From: Lelliottia nimipressuralis
GTDB taxonomy: Bacteria > Pseudomonadota > Gammaproteobacteria > Enterobacterales > Enterobacteriaceae
Length of the DNA: 64,000 nt
Direction: 5' to 3'
NCBI RefSeq assembly: GCF_004402045.1
Contig: NZ_SOMG01000012.1
Coordinates: forward strand, 142,388 to 206,387
Notes under the pieces: generated by a model
The model's database searches: none
What the model saw: the letters and a program-made list of their open reading frames with translations, nothing else
What the model was told of the DNA's origin: nothing
Shown here: positions 8,756 to 18,600 of the stretch, piece by piece
Layout: the number at the start of each line of letters is the position of its first letter
Position numbering within the stretch: the first letter of the stretch is position 1
Position numbers and translations under genes: made by a program

Positions 8756-9442
8756 TCACAGCAGCTGGTCGTGCCAGAGGAACAGTTCCGGGTCGGTTTT
8801 CACGCCCAGCTTTTTCATCGCGGATTTCTTTTGGCCGCTTACCGTTTTGCGGCTACGGCTGAACTTCTCGGAAATTTGCAGCACCGACATACCGGAAAGG
8901 AAAAGGCGTAACACCTCCAGTTCCCGCGCCGAGAGCTGATCCAGACGGCCAATGCCGTCGATCACATGTTGTTCATCTTCAACGTCACCGGGTGCAGACG
9001 GCTCAGAGATAAGATAAAACTCCTTCTCCATGCTTTCAGAGAGGCAAATATGGCCCGCCGCCACCCGGCGCACCGCATCGACCACTTCCGAGGCGTCACG
9101 GCTTTTACCGATATGCCCGCGCACACCGGCCTTCAGCGCCATACGGACAATGGCGGTATTTTCCAGGGTCGATGAGATCAAAATTTTCAGCCAGGGAAAA
9201 TTGCTCATCAGCTGCTTAATCATCGGTAATCCGTCGATGTCTTCATCACCGAGTAAATAATCGAGGATCAGCACATCAATACGGTTGGTACGTAAAAAAT
9301 TAATCAGGTCAATGCGGCTGGCAAAGCTGCCCTTCAGTTCGAAATCCGGCTCCTGGCTGAAAATAATCTCCAGCCCCTTGCGCACAATCGGATGATCGTC
9401 GAGTAAGGCGATATAAATTTTCTTTCCTGAATACTGATTCAT
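8756..9442 (-). CDS. LuxR/NarL-family response regulator
   Basis: A 228-residue protein of EvgA/BvgA/RcsB-like architecture. The N-terminal receiver has the acidic pair DD (15-16), the phospho-acceptor Asp61 (LILDYLLGD) and a conserved Lys (GHIGKS). The C-terminal GerE/LuxR helix-turn-helix has LSARELEVLRLFLSGMS and the recognition helix around RKTVSGQKK. I chose the ATG at 9442 because AGGA/GAGAG precede it and the receiver begins at once; an upstream in-frame start at 9511 would overlap the TolC-like gene. It is the last gene of the adhesin/secretion cluster, 50 bp behind the TolC-like gene. It is the obvious output partner for the two hybrid kinases and the best candidate to bind the AAGACC/GGTCTT palindromes; both are inferences. 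Confidence 0.9.
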   Translation of the reverse strand: MNQYSGKKIYIALLDDHPIVRKGLEIIFSQEPDFELKGSFASRIDLINFLRTNRIDVLILDYLLGDEDIDGLPMIKQLMSNFPWLKILISSTLENTAIVRMALKAGVRGHIGKSRDASEVVDAVRRVAAGHICLSESMEKEFYLISEPSAPGDVEDEQHVIDGIGRLDQLSARELEVLRLFLSGMSVLQISEKFSRSRKTVSGQKKSAMKKLGVKTDPELFLWHDQLL

Positions 9443-9492
9443 CTGCACTCTCTTCCTGTGCCTGCTGTGTGGTTCATTATAAAAATGGCTGA

Positions 9493-10953
9493 TTACGGCT
9501 TTCTCAGCCACTGCAATAATGTTCCCGCACTGGCATAACTACGAAAAATAGCAGCGTAAGCGTCAAAGCGGTTGGTGGCTTCTGCGACCTGGTTACCGTA
9601 ATAATCACTTTCTGCACTCAGCACATCCAGCAGGGTTCGTTTGCCAAGGTGGTACCATTGATCGAAGAAATCATGGCGAATGCGATCGGATTCAAAGGCT
9701 AAGTCGTGGTACAACTCTGCGCGCTCCAGCATGCTACGGGCATCCTGATCGGCCGCACGCACGCGGTTATCCAGATCGCGTAACTGTTTTTCAATGGTTT
9801 CTCTGCTGGCGTCCGCACGACGCGCGGCAGAGAGTTCAGCGGCTCGCTGAGAACCGCCGCGGAAAATCGGCCAGCTCACGTTCACGCCCGTCTCCCAGGA
9901 CTGTTCACGCCCCAGCTCGTCGCGCCCGGTGCTTTTGCCCACGTTCCAGGTCACCGTCGGGAAGGACGCCGAACGCGCGGCATCCGCATCCGCCAGCGCC
10001 GACGCGGTCTCTGCCTGCGCCTGGCGAATCGTCGGATGCGTGTCGATGGCCGTGAGCTGTGTCGTCAGTTCACCTGGCTTCAGGTTCCAGACGGTCGCCG
10101 CTGGCAGGGGCACTTTTTTGTCCCCCAGCAGGCGGTTAAGGGTAATTTCAGTATCACGCGCACGTGATACGGCGGTATCCAGCGATGATTGCGCCTGGAG
10201 CAGCCGCCCGCGGGCCTGGGTCAGCTCGCTGCGACGGCCCTGATCGACCTTCACGATCCCATCCAGCATCTCAACCAGCTCGTTCATCCGCGCCACATAC
10301 TTTTGACTCAGACGGATAATCTGGCGCTGCTTGCTCAGTTCGATGAGCGCGCTGCTGACCTGCCAGGCGATATCTTCCGCCTGGGCATCAACGTTATTTC
10401 TCGCCGCATCATGCAGGGCTTCACGGCTTTTAATGGTGTTGCTGGTGCGGCCAAAATCGAGCAGGGTGGTCGCCATATTGACGGTGACCGCCGGACGACT
10501 GTCGCTGTAGCGATGTTCACCGCCACCAAACTGATAACTTTTAGAGCGGGTGCCGACATCAATTTGCGGCCAGCGCTGGCCTTTGGCTTCGTCAACGTTG
10601 GCTTCTGCCGCTTCCGTATTGTAATTTGCGCCGCGCACTTCGGGGCTGATGCTCAGCGCGGTATTCACCGCATCATTAAACAGAGTGCGGATCTCACCTT
10701 CACTGGGCGCCCGGGCCGTTTTATCGCGTTTCGGCGCGGCGACCGCGCGTGTCACAGGTGCCTGCTCCACTAACGGAGCGGCCGGCGCGGGTGGTGTGGA
10801 GGCCATCACCATGCGAGATTTTACCACAGGGTCCACAGGCGCAAAGGCTAATAAGCCGTCACTATTTGCTGCACTTTTAGCCGATGCCAGGCAAGCCGCG
10901 GCCGTCAGCAGCGCCGCCAGACGGCGCTGCATAAAGATTGAATCACTTTTCAT
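9493..10953 (-). CDS. TolC-family outer-membrane channel of the type I secretion system
   Basis: A 486-residue outer-membrane efflux protein with an N-terminal signal sequence, an Ala/Pro-rich stretch (about 45-80) and two repeats of the TolC helical/beta module (SP-EVRGANYNTEAAEAN near 110; WPIFRGG-x-R in the second half). The C-terminal segment GKRTLLDVLSAESDYYGNQV is diagnostic for the LapE/AgeH branch dedicated to giant adhesin export. It starts one base after the membrane-fusion gene ends, so the two are almost certainly co-translated. It supplies the trans-envelope exit duct for the adhesins encoded upstream. Confidence 0.93.
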   Translation of the reverse strand: MKSDSIFMQRRLAALLTAAACLASAKSAANSDGLLAFAPVDPVVKSRMVMASTPPAPAAPLVEQAPVTRAVAAPKRDKTARAPSEGEIRTLFNDAVNTALSISPEVRGANYNTEAAEANVDEAKGQRWPQIDVGTRSKSYQFGGGEHRYSDSRPAVTVNMATTLLDFGRTSNTIKSREALHDAARNNVDAQAEDIAWQVSSALIELSKQRQIIRLSQKYVARMNELVEMLDGIVKVDQGRRSELTQARGRLLQAQSSLDTAVSRARDTEITLNRLLGDKKVPLPAATVWNLKPGELTTQLTAIDTHPTIRQAQAETASALADADAARSASFPTVTWNVGKSTGRDELGREQSWETGVNVSWPIFRGGSQRAAELSAARRADASRETIEKQLRDLDNRVRAADQDARSMLERAELYHDLAFESDRIRHDFFDQWYHLGKRTLLDVLSAESDYYGNQVAEATNRFDAYAAIFRSYASAGTLLQWLRKP

Positions 10954-10954
10954 A

Positions 10955-12190
10955 TTAACGCTCGCGGAATGCTTCCTTCGCTTTGAAGATAGGTTTCAAC
11001 AGATAATCAAGAATGGTTTTTTCACCGGTGCGGATTTCGACCGTGGCAATCATGCCGGGAATAATCGGCAGGGATTTTCCGCCCGCCGTCAGCGTGCTGC
11101 TGTCGGTCAGGACCATCACCCGGTAATAGGTATCATCAGGACGACCCGCGGCGGCTTTGGCGTCATCTTTGAGCGTGTCCGGGCTGACCAGCGAAACCTG
11201 CCCTTTCAGACCGCCGTAAATACCGAAATCGTAGGCGGTGATCTTCACCATCGCCGGTAATCCGGCATGCAGGAAGGCGACGTCAGACGGTTTGATTTTC
11301 CCTTCCACCAGCAGCTGGTCTTCCAGCGGCACGATTTCCATAATGTGTTCACCCGGCTGAATAACGCCGCCGATTGTGGTGACGCGCACGTTTTTCACCG
11401 TGCCTTTCACCAGGGCGGTGATGGTGGTCCGGCTCACCACGTCGGCGCGCCCAGTCAGGCTCTCTTCGGCCTGCACCAGATCCAGCTCCTGGCGAATCAG
11501 TTCGGCGTTGGCATCCGCCTGGTAGCGGTTACGACGCTCGACAATTTGCGATTGCAGGTCATTCGCCTGACGACGCATACGCAGCAGTTCTACTTCAGAG
11601 AGCAGGCCGCGCGCGGCCAGCGGCTCTGACATGGCAATTTCGTTCTGCGCCAGGCGGTAGCTTTTCTCGAGCGAAGCCACGCCCTCTTCCAGCGCCTGCT
11701 TACGGCTGTTGTAGGCGCGGGTTTCCAGGTCCACTTCGGAAGGATACTGTTTCACGCGGTCGCTAAAGGTCAGCGGCAGGCCGTAGGCTTCAGCACGCAG
11801 ACGGTTGACGGTCGCTTCCAGCGCCACCACTTTACGCAGCGTCTCCTGATAGCTGGACTGGGCGCGGGTCGGGTCGATTTTCAGCAGCACCTGCCCCGGC
11901 TCAACGATGTCGCCCTCACGGACGTTCAGCTCTTCGAGAATGCCGCCTTCCAGGCTCTGGATAATTTGCTCACGGCTTTTCGAGACGATTTTCGCGTCGC
12001 CTTTGGTGACCTCTTCCACTTTGGCGAAATGCGCCCAGGTTAAAAACCCGGCGAACACCAGCAGGATCAGCCATAACACCAAGCGTGACTTTGGCGTGGT
12101 CTGGGAGAAGAGCGCCTCCTGAATATCGCTCATCCAGGCGGCATCGCGTGCGGATAATGCCTTGTTATTGTTACGCTTTAAGAATTTCAT
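10955..12190 (-). CDS. HlyD-family membrane-fusion protein of the type I secretion system
   Basis: A 411-residue periplasmic adaptor. One transmembrane anchor lies near residues 38-57 (LVLWLILLVFAGFLTWAHFA). A biotinyl-lipoyl-like segment (SLEGGILEELNVREGDIVEPG), long coiled-coil hairpins (about 95-230) and a second lipoyl half (GTVKNVRVTTIGGVIQPGE) follow. The C-terminal part contains the HlyD signature region PGMIATVEIRTGEKTILDYL. This is the LapC type found with large adhesin exporters. It overlaps the ABC exporter gene by 4 nt (ATGA) and is followed directly by the TolC-like gene, giving the complete three-part translocon. Confidence 0.95.
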   Translation of the reverse strand: MKFLKRNNNKALSARDAAWMSDIQEALFSQTTPKSRLVLWLILLVFAGFLTWAHFAKVEEVTKGDAKIVSKSREQIIQSLEGGILEELNVREGDIVEPGQVLLKIDPTRAQSSYQETLRKVVALEATVNRLRAEAYGLPLTFSDRVKQYPSEVDLETRAYNSRKQALEEGVASLEKSYRLAQNEIAMSEPLAARGLLSEVELLRMRRQANDLQSQIVERRNRYQADANAELIRQELDLVQAEESLTGRADVVSRTTITALVKGTVKNVRVTTIGGVIQPGEHIMEIVPLEDQLLVEGKIKPSDVAFLHAGLPAMVKITAYDFGIYGGLKGQVSLVSPDTLKDDAKAAAGRPDDTYYRVMVLTDSSTLTAGGKSLPIIPGMIATVEIRTGEKTILDYLLKPIFKAKEAFRER

Positions 12191-14445
12191 GCGCTGGCCT
12201 CCACGGGCTGTTTTCCAGTAGCGGCTTTTGCAGGGGCACTGTCGTTTGCCGGTGCGCCGTTCAGTGCGGCAAGCACCTGCTGTTTAGGACCATCAGCCAC
12301 AATTTTGCCGTCATCAATAATCACCATGCGATCCACCAGCGCCAGCAGCGACGGGCGATGGGTGACCACCACCAGCGTGTGCCCGGCGGTCGCGACTTTC
12401 AGGTGTTGTAAGAACAGGGCTTCCGTCTGGGAATCCATCGCGCTGGTCGGTTCGTCCAGCAGCAGCAGATTCGGTCGCGCCAGCAGCGTACGGGCCAGTG
12501 ACACCAGCTGACGCTGTCCACCGGAGAGGCTGTTCCCCTGCTCGCCCACCGGCATGTGGATCCCGCGTGGATGACGCGCGGCAATCTGATCCAGCCCGGT
12601 CAGACGCAGCACGTGCAGGAATTCATCGGAGGAGGCGTTCTGGCGGCCAATCATGATGTTTTCACGCAGGGTGCCGTAAAACAGACGCGCTTCCTGGCCG
12701 ACAAAGCCCACGTTGTTACGCCAGTCGGACGGCTCAATCTGGTTCACATCCAGCCCGCTGCTGAATATTTGTCCTTTCACCGGGGTATAGAGGCGCGCAA
12801 TGATGCGCAGCAGGGTCGATTTGCCGCTGCCGATTTTGCCGACAATCGCCACGCGCTCACCCGGTTTGATCGTCAGGTTGACGCCTTTGAGGATCTCCGG
12901 GTTAGGCTGCATCGGCGGTGCCGGGTAGGAGAAGGTCACACCTTTCAACTCAATATCGCCATTCAGCTCAGGCTGTTTGATGTAATCAATGTCGCTGCTG
13001 CGATCGGTCGGGTGCGCCATCAGTCTGTTCAGCGAGCCCAGCGCGGCTTTCGCCTGCTGATAACGCACGGCCAGACCAATCACCTGGCTTAATGGCGCGG
13101 TCACGCGACCGGCCAGCATCACGGTACCGATCAGCGCACCCTGAGTCAGGTTACCGGCATCGATCAGGTATACGCCGGTGACAATCAGCATCACTGTCTG
13201 CAACTGTTGCAGGAAACTCACCGAGTTCATCGCCAGCGCCGAGTAATGTTTTGACGCCGCCGCGCTGGAAGATTGCATGGCGCTGAATTTCTGCCAGCGG
13301 CTCTGCATCCAGGATTCGCCGCCAACCGATTTCAGGGTTTCCATACCTTCAATGGATTCAATCAGTACGCCCTGCTTTAACGAGGCTTCCTGCAGGCTGG
13401 CTTTCATCACCTTCGCCAGCGGCCACTGGATCAGCAGGCTGACAATCAGGATCATCGGCAACATCAGCATTGGAATAATGGCCAGCGAACCGCCGATGGC
13501 AAAAATAATGCCGATAAACAGCAGCACGAACGGCAGATCGGCAATGGTCGCCAGGGTGGCGGAAGAGACGAAGTCACGCACGGATTCAAACTCGCGCAAC
13601 TGGTTGGCAAACGAGCCGGACGAGGCCGGTTTATGCTCCATTTTTACCGCCAGCGACTGACGGAACAGGACGCTACCGACAATCAAATCCGCTTTCTTTC
13701 CGGCGGTATCAAGCAGATGCGCACGCACTGTACGGGTGATGGCCTCAAAGACCATCGCCACCAGCACGCCAATCGCCAGCGACCAGAGCGTGGTAAACGC
13801 CTGGTTAGGGATAACGCGGTCATACACGTTCATGGTAAAGAATACCGTGGCCAGCGCGAGCACGTTTACCAGCACCGACGCCAGCGCCGCACTGCGGTAG
13901 TAGCTGCGATAGCGCCACAGGGTACTGAACAGCCAGTGACCTTTTGGTTGCGGCGGCGCGATATCGCTGACCCGGCTGTCAATGCGCGCCGTCGGTTTCG
14001 CCGCAATGGCATAGCCGACATACAGCTCGCTAAGCGCCTCATGGTTCAGCTCAACCGGCTCATCGCCCACTTCCGGCATGATCAGGGAGTAGAACAGATC
14101 CCATTTATCCTCAGCATTTTTACGACGCTCGCGCGCAAGCAGCACCATGCCGCCCGCACCTTTGCGCAGCAGAATCATGGGGAAAACCTGCTCGGGCAGT
14201 TCAGCGCTGTTACGCTTGATGAGCCCCCCGGTGATACCGGCGTTTTTGAGCGCATCAAGCGCTAAAGAGGGTGTGAGAGTTTGTTCGACAGGCAGACCAG
14301 CCAGCAAGACATCGTCGCTCTTACCCAGACCATAATGCTCAGACAGCCAGGCAATGCTTCTGAGCAGAGAGTCGTCATTAAGTCGGGTATCACGGGCGAT
14401 GGTGTGCAGCTGTTCCTCCTGGGTATTGGCCATTGAGGATTCCAT
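12187..14445 (-). CDS. Type I secretion ABC exporter (LapB-like, degenerate C39 domain)
   Basis: A 752-residue inner-membrane ATPase/permease. Residues about 15-130 form a peptidase-C39-like domain without the catalytic cysteine motif; such domains bind substrates in large-adhesin exporters rather than cleaving them. The six-helix ABC membrane domain spans about 185-465. The nucleotide-binding domain has Walker A GKIGSGKST, signature LSGGQRQ, Walker B LLLLDEPT and the H-loop THR. It powers export of the adhesins encoded upstream. Two in-frame ATGs (14445 and 14433) are possible. Its promoter region (14446-14611) is separate from the upstream OmpA-family gene and carries its own palindrome. 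Confidence 0.95.
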   Translation of the reverse strand: MESSMANTQEEQLHTIARDTRLNDDSLLRSIAWLSEHYGLGKSDDVLLAGLPVEQTLTPSLALDALKNAGITGGLIKRNSAELPEQVFPMILLRKGAGGMVLLARERRKNAEDKWDLFYSLIMPEVGDEPVELNHEALSELYVGYAIAAKPTARIDSRVSDIAPPQPKGHWLFSTLWRYRSYYRSAALASVLVNVLALATVFFTMNVYDRVIPNQAFTTLWSLAIGVLVAMVFEAITRTVRAHLLDTAGKKADLIVGSVLFRQSLAVKMEHKPASSGSFANQLREFESVRDFVSSATLATIADLPFVLLFIGIIFAIGGSLAIIPMLMLPMILIVSLLIQWPLAKVMKASLQEASLKQGVLIESIEGMETLKSVGGESWMQSRWQKFSAMQSSSAAASKHYSALAMNSVSFLQQLQTVMLIVTGVYLIDAGNLTQGALIGTVMLAGRVTAPLSQVIGLAVRYQQAKAALGSLNRLMAHPTDRSSDIDYIKQPELNGDIELKGVTFSYPAPPMQPNPEILKGVNLTIKPGERVAIVGKIGSGKSTLLRIIARLYTPVKGQIFSSGLDVNQIEPSDWRNNVGFVGQEARLFYGTLRENIMIGRQNASSDEFLHVLRLTGLDQIAARHPRGIHMPVGEQGNSLSGGQRQLVSLARTLLARPNLLLLDEPTSAMDSQTEALFLQHLKVATAGHTLVVVTHRPSLLALVDRMVIIDDGKIVADGPKQQVLAALNGAPANDSAPAKAATGKQPVEASA

Positions 14446-14545
14446 ATTTCGCGTGTTCCTGGTTGTTAAAAGTCAGTTAAATCAAAAAGATAAATTAACT
14501 TTCTGAGATGAATTAGGAATATTCTGTCACGCGGAATGGTCTTGC

Positions 14546-14564
14546 CTTAATGAGACCTGTCTCA
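14546..14564. promoter_or_regulatory. Operator-like motif upstream of the type I exporter operon
   Basis: CTTAATGAGACCTGTCTC (14546-14563) matches CTTAATAAGACCTGTCGC (26537-26554) at 16 of 18 positions. Both lie about 100-112 bp upstream of a minus-strand start codon (exporter and BapA-like adhesin) and in the same orientation to it. The inner part TGAGACCTGTCTCA is a near-perfect palindrome. This suggests an independent, co-regulated promoter for the exporter genes. Confidence 0.58.
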
Positions 14565-14611
14565 ATGGAACTGCTTATTTTTTGTCACGAAAAAGGAATG
14601 AGTGGGGGTTT

Positions 14612-14711
14612 TGCCCGGCGGCGCCGCGCTTGCACGGGCCTACAATGAATGTCGTAATAGATTGATAATATTGGTGATTGTAGGCCGGGTAAGCGCAAGC
14701 GCCACCCGGCA
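14612..14711. repeat. BIME: pair of inverted REP elements
   Basis: A REP copy at 14612-14644 and an inverted one at 14679-14711 (TGTAGGCCGGGTAAGCGCAA followed by GCGCCACCCGGCA) are separated by an AT-rich spacer. They sit just after the stop codon of the OmpA-family gene and mark the boundary between the adhesin/OmpA transcript and the exporter operon. Confidence 0.85.
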
Positions 14712-14731
14712 AGAGTCGCTGAAAGGTAACA

Positions 14732-15637
14732 CTATTTTTGTGCTTGTGCCGACACGTCCTGGTCGCCGCTCACGCGCACCACAACACGACGGTTCGGCGC
14801 ATTGCAGGCAATCAGGGCTTTTTTACTGGATGCCGCGCAGTCGTTCACCACGGGCTCACTGCTGCCCACGCTGGAGGCACTCATCAGGCGAGCCGGAAGA
14901 CCGTTTTCAGCCAGCATGGTGCGGACAGTCTGCGCACGCTTCAGACCAAGGGCATAGTTGCTGCGATCGCTGCCAATGGCGTCCGTGTGGCCGATCACCT
15001 GGATCTGCTTGAGTTCAACGTTTTCACGTTTGATCGTCGTCACCAGATCTTTCACCGCCTGATGGCCCTGGGCAGAAACGCCTTTCTCGCTGGACTGACC
15101 GAAGCGGAACATCACATCACCCGAGAGGGTGTAATCTTTGTACTGCGGCGCAAGGTTCTTACAGGCCTCTACGCTTGAGGCACGGGACAGCACGTGAGTC
15201 TGCTCACGCAGGCCAGCGAGATCCTTTTCCGCCTGCTCGCGGGTACGGGCTTCCGGCACCGCGTTCAGCGTGTGGCTGACGCGTACGAAGTAGGTCTGAC
15301 CGCCGCTCATCTCGACGTTGTAGCCCTGCTCTTTGCCGCGATATTCCGGCGCATCGTTCTGATAGGCGCCCAGATTGTGCTTACCCGGTGCCAGACAGAA
15401 GGTCGTAAAACCGCCCGGCAGCAGCGCGTCGTGGAACTCGTTATCGACATAGATATGCGCCGCGCCGCCTGTGGTGTTGCTGGCGTCACGGTAGTAAACC
15501 ACCTGCGTCTGCGTCTGGCCGACGGGGGCGACAGGCTGATACGTCTTACCAAAATTCTCCGCCGCCAGCGCCGGGTGAATAACAAATGCGGAGGTGGTAA
15601 ACAGCGCCGCGAATAAAGAGGTCTTGAAAAAAGTCAT
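14732..15637 (-). CDS. OmpA-family outer-membrane/peptidoglycan-binding protein of the adhesin locus
   Basis: A 301-residue exported protein with a signal peptide cut after about residue 25 (HPALA-AE). The middle part (about 30-150) is a beta-rich domain seen in proteins annotated as OmpA family next to large adhesin exporters. The C-terminal OmpA-like domain (about 170-295) has MFRFGQSS, the peptidoglycan-binding region IGHTDAIGSDRSNYALGLKR and NRRVVVRV. A strong ribosome site GGAGG lies 5 bases before the ATG. It lies 46 bp behind the second adhesin gene, with a hairpin in that gap. A role in anchoring the adhesin or the secretion complex to the cell wall is inferred. Confidence 0.9.
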   Translation of the reverse strand: MTFFKTSLFAALFTTSAFVIHPALAAENFGKTYQPVAPVGQTQTQVVYYRDASNTTGGAAHIYVDNEFHDALLPGGFTTFCLAPGKHNLGAYQNDAPEYRGKEQGYNVEMSGGQTYFVRVSHTLNAVPEARTREQAEKDLAGLREQTHVLSRASSVEACKNLAPQYKDYTLSGDVMFRFGQSSEKGVSAQGHQAVKDLVTTIKRENVELKQIQVIGHTDAIGSDRSNYALGLKRAQTVRTMLAENGLPARLMSASSVGSSEPVVNDCAASSKKALIACNAPNRRVVVRVSGDQDVSAQAQK

Positions 15638-15649
15638 AAATCCTCCATG

Positions 15650-15669
15650 GGCCTCCCCGAAAGGAGGCC
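15650..15669 (-). terminator. Intercistronic hairpin between adhesin and OmpA-family genes
   Basis: On the minus strand GGCCTCC pairs with GGAGGCC around a 6-nt loop (7-bp stem). No U-tract follows; the OmpA-family ribosome site comes at once. It may act as a processing or stability element protecting the adhesin mRNA 3' end rather than a full terminator. Confidence 0.4.
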
Positions 15670-15683
15670 TGGAAAAGTTTAAG

Positions 15684-18600
15684 TTAGTGATTATTCACGT
15701 TGACGGTGACGCCGTTCTGCACCAGCAGTTCCACGTCCAGATTTTCCATCTGGTACACCTGGTACTCGACGCCAGACACCTTGACGTTACCTGCGTTAGT
15801 CCAGTTACCCGGATCGCTGTTGTCAGGCAGCAGGTCGTTCAGGTTCAGCACATCGCCTTTATTCCCCTGCACCATCAGCTGTTTATTGCCGTCGGCGATA
15901 AACATGTCTTTCTCAGCGTGGGTCAGCACGTCGTTCACGTTGATATTCAGCACATCCGCTTTGCCGTTGTTCATATCAATCGTTGAAACCTGCTGATCTT
16001 TGCCGACCAGCTTGCTCAGATCGATGCTGTCCTTCGCGTCGCCCGCTAACGTCAGCGTATGATTGACGGCATCATATCCTTCGGTTGCCTGGCCAACGTG
16101 CTCAACGCCTTTCTGCTCTGTCGATGCATCCTGCTTAGACGCGTTATCGTCTTCGTTCTGAGCCACAACAGGCGCTTTTGCCGGTTTGTTTTCCTCGCTG
16201 GTCACACGCTGTTCTTCATGAACAGGCTGGGTGTTTTCCTCAACGCTGAAGGAACGCATACTGCGGCTATTGCGCAGCAGCATGCCATCAACAGTGATCG
16301 GTACCCCGTTGTATGTGTGAATGCTGGTATCCGCGACATCTACAACGGTAAACACTGCCGCAAAGCCGTTGCCGTTCCCTGGAGCAGACAATCCGATAGC
16401 ACGCCACTGCGCCAGCGTTAAGGTAACGGTCCAGGTACCATCATCCAGCACCCGCCCGGTTGTACCTGCCAGCGTAGGCGTCAAACCGCCTCTCAGGCTG
16501 ACAGTATGGCCCGGAATCCCTCCCACACCTTTAACCGTAATCACTTCACCGACGACATCAAAGTACCCACCACCGCTGACGCTGGTGATCAGGAAGTTTT
16601 CAGGCGACCAGGTTTCCACGGTCACATAACGCTGGGCACCTAACGCACTGCTGTTGCCTGCGGTATCAATCTGCTTGGCACGGAAATACCAGGTGCCATC
16701 AGGCAACGCCGTTGGAATTTCCAGACTCCAGGTACCATCTGCTTTGGCCGTGGTGGTGTAGATAATGTTCTTACCGCTTGTCCATCCAGACCCAGTCGTT
16801 GGACCCGCCAGCCAGATCTCGATCTTCGCACCCGCTTCCGCGCCGTTACCGGTGATGGTCGGACGGTTGTCGTTGGTCTTCTCTGCGTCAACCAGGTTAC
16901 CGACCTTGCCGCCCGCAACGTTATCGACGACTGCTGTAATGACAGGTGCAGCCGCGACCGTATCAACCACAACATAGTGCTGGTTACCCAGAGCGCTCTT
17001 GTTGCCCGCCTGGTCAGTCTGATTGGCACGGAAGTACCAGGTGCCATCCTGCAATGCCTTCGGAATTTCCAGGCTCCAGGTACCGTCCGCTTTGGCGGTG
17101 GTGGTATACACGAGGTTGTTATTACTCCACCCCTGATTACCCAGCGCCAGCACGATTTCGATCTTCGCGCCCGCTTCCGCACCGTTACCGGTGATGGTCG
17201 GACGGTTGTCGTTGGTACGCTCCCCGTCAACCAGGTTACCGACTTTACCGCCCGCCACGTTATCAGTAATAACCGTTACGTTCGGTGCGGCCACCACGGT
17301 ATCCACGGTAATCGCGAAGTTGGTGGAGTTCACCGAACGGTTCCCGGCTTTATCAACAGAGTAAGCCTGGAAGTTATACGTCTGGTTATAGTTGGTCGTC
17401 AGCGGGAAAGACCATTGTCCATTCGCACCCGCAGTGGTTGAACCATGAACCCCACCGTTTGCCGGGTTGATGATATACACCACGCTGCCCGCTTCCGCCG
17501 TGCCGCGTAAATCCAGCGTTCTGTCGTTGGTTACGCCACCGTTACCCACCAGACCGTTATACACGCCCCCCTGAACATCATCCCAGGAGCCAGTAATCAC
17601 TGGCGCGTTATTGACCGTATCAACCGTAATTGCAAACTTCGCAGAATCTGCCGAACGGTTGCCAGCCGGATCGACAGAGTACGCATGGAAGTTGTATTGC
17701 TGGTTGTAGTTAGTCGCGATCGGGAGCTTCCAGCTACCATTTGCATCCGCCTTCACGGAACCCGCAACAGTGCCATAGTTATCGATGACGATGTACACCA
17801 CGCTACCCGGCTCAGCGGTACCACGCAGTTCTGGTGTCTTGTCGTTCGTCACGCCACCATTCGCCACCAGGCCGTTATACACGCCACCCGCAACATCGTC
17901 ATACGCACCGGTAATCACTGGTGCGGCATTGACCGTATCCACATTCAGTGAATAGGTCGCCGATTTACCGGAAACGTTGCCCAAATCGTCTTTGGCAATG
18001 GTGTAGAACATATGTGGGCGACCCGCAGCAGTATCCGCGACCGAACGCGACCAGCTCCAGTTACCCTTAGCATCAGCTTTTACTGTATCCAGCACGCCGT
18101 CGTTATAGGCGTTGTAGATATAGATAATGCTGTTCGCTTCCGCCGTACCGCGCAGTTCCATACTGCCGTCATTGCTCAGCCCACCGTTCGGTACCAGTCC
18201 GTTGTAGATGCCGCCTTCCACGTTATCGTACGCGCCCAGAATGACCGGCGTGGCCGCTTTCGTGTCGACTTCCAGACCGTAATGGTTGGATTCACCCGAC
18301 AGGTTTCCCGCCTGATCCTGCGCCTTCACAAAGAAGTTGTGCTGCGTATCAGACAGGGTTGGTGAGGTCCATTTCCAGTCGCCATTTGCATCGGCATATA
18401 CCGAACCAACCGGCACATTGCTACCCGGAACGTAAATTTTCACCAGACTGTCTTTCTCAGCGGTACCACGCAGCTCTGGCGTGGTGTCGCGTGAGCGGCT
18501 GCCGTCAGCGATCAGCGTGTTCGCATCGTCATACATGCCTGTAATAGCCGGCGCGTTTGGTGCTTCGGTATCAATAGTCAGATTCCACGCTGCCGTTGGC

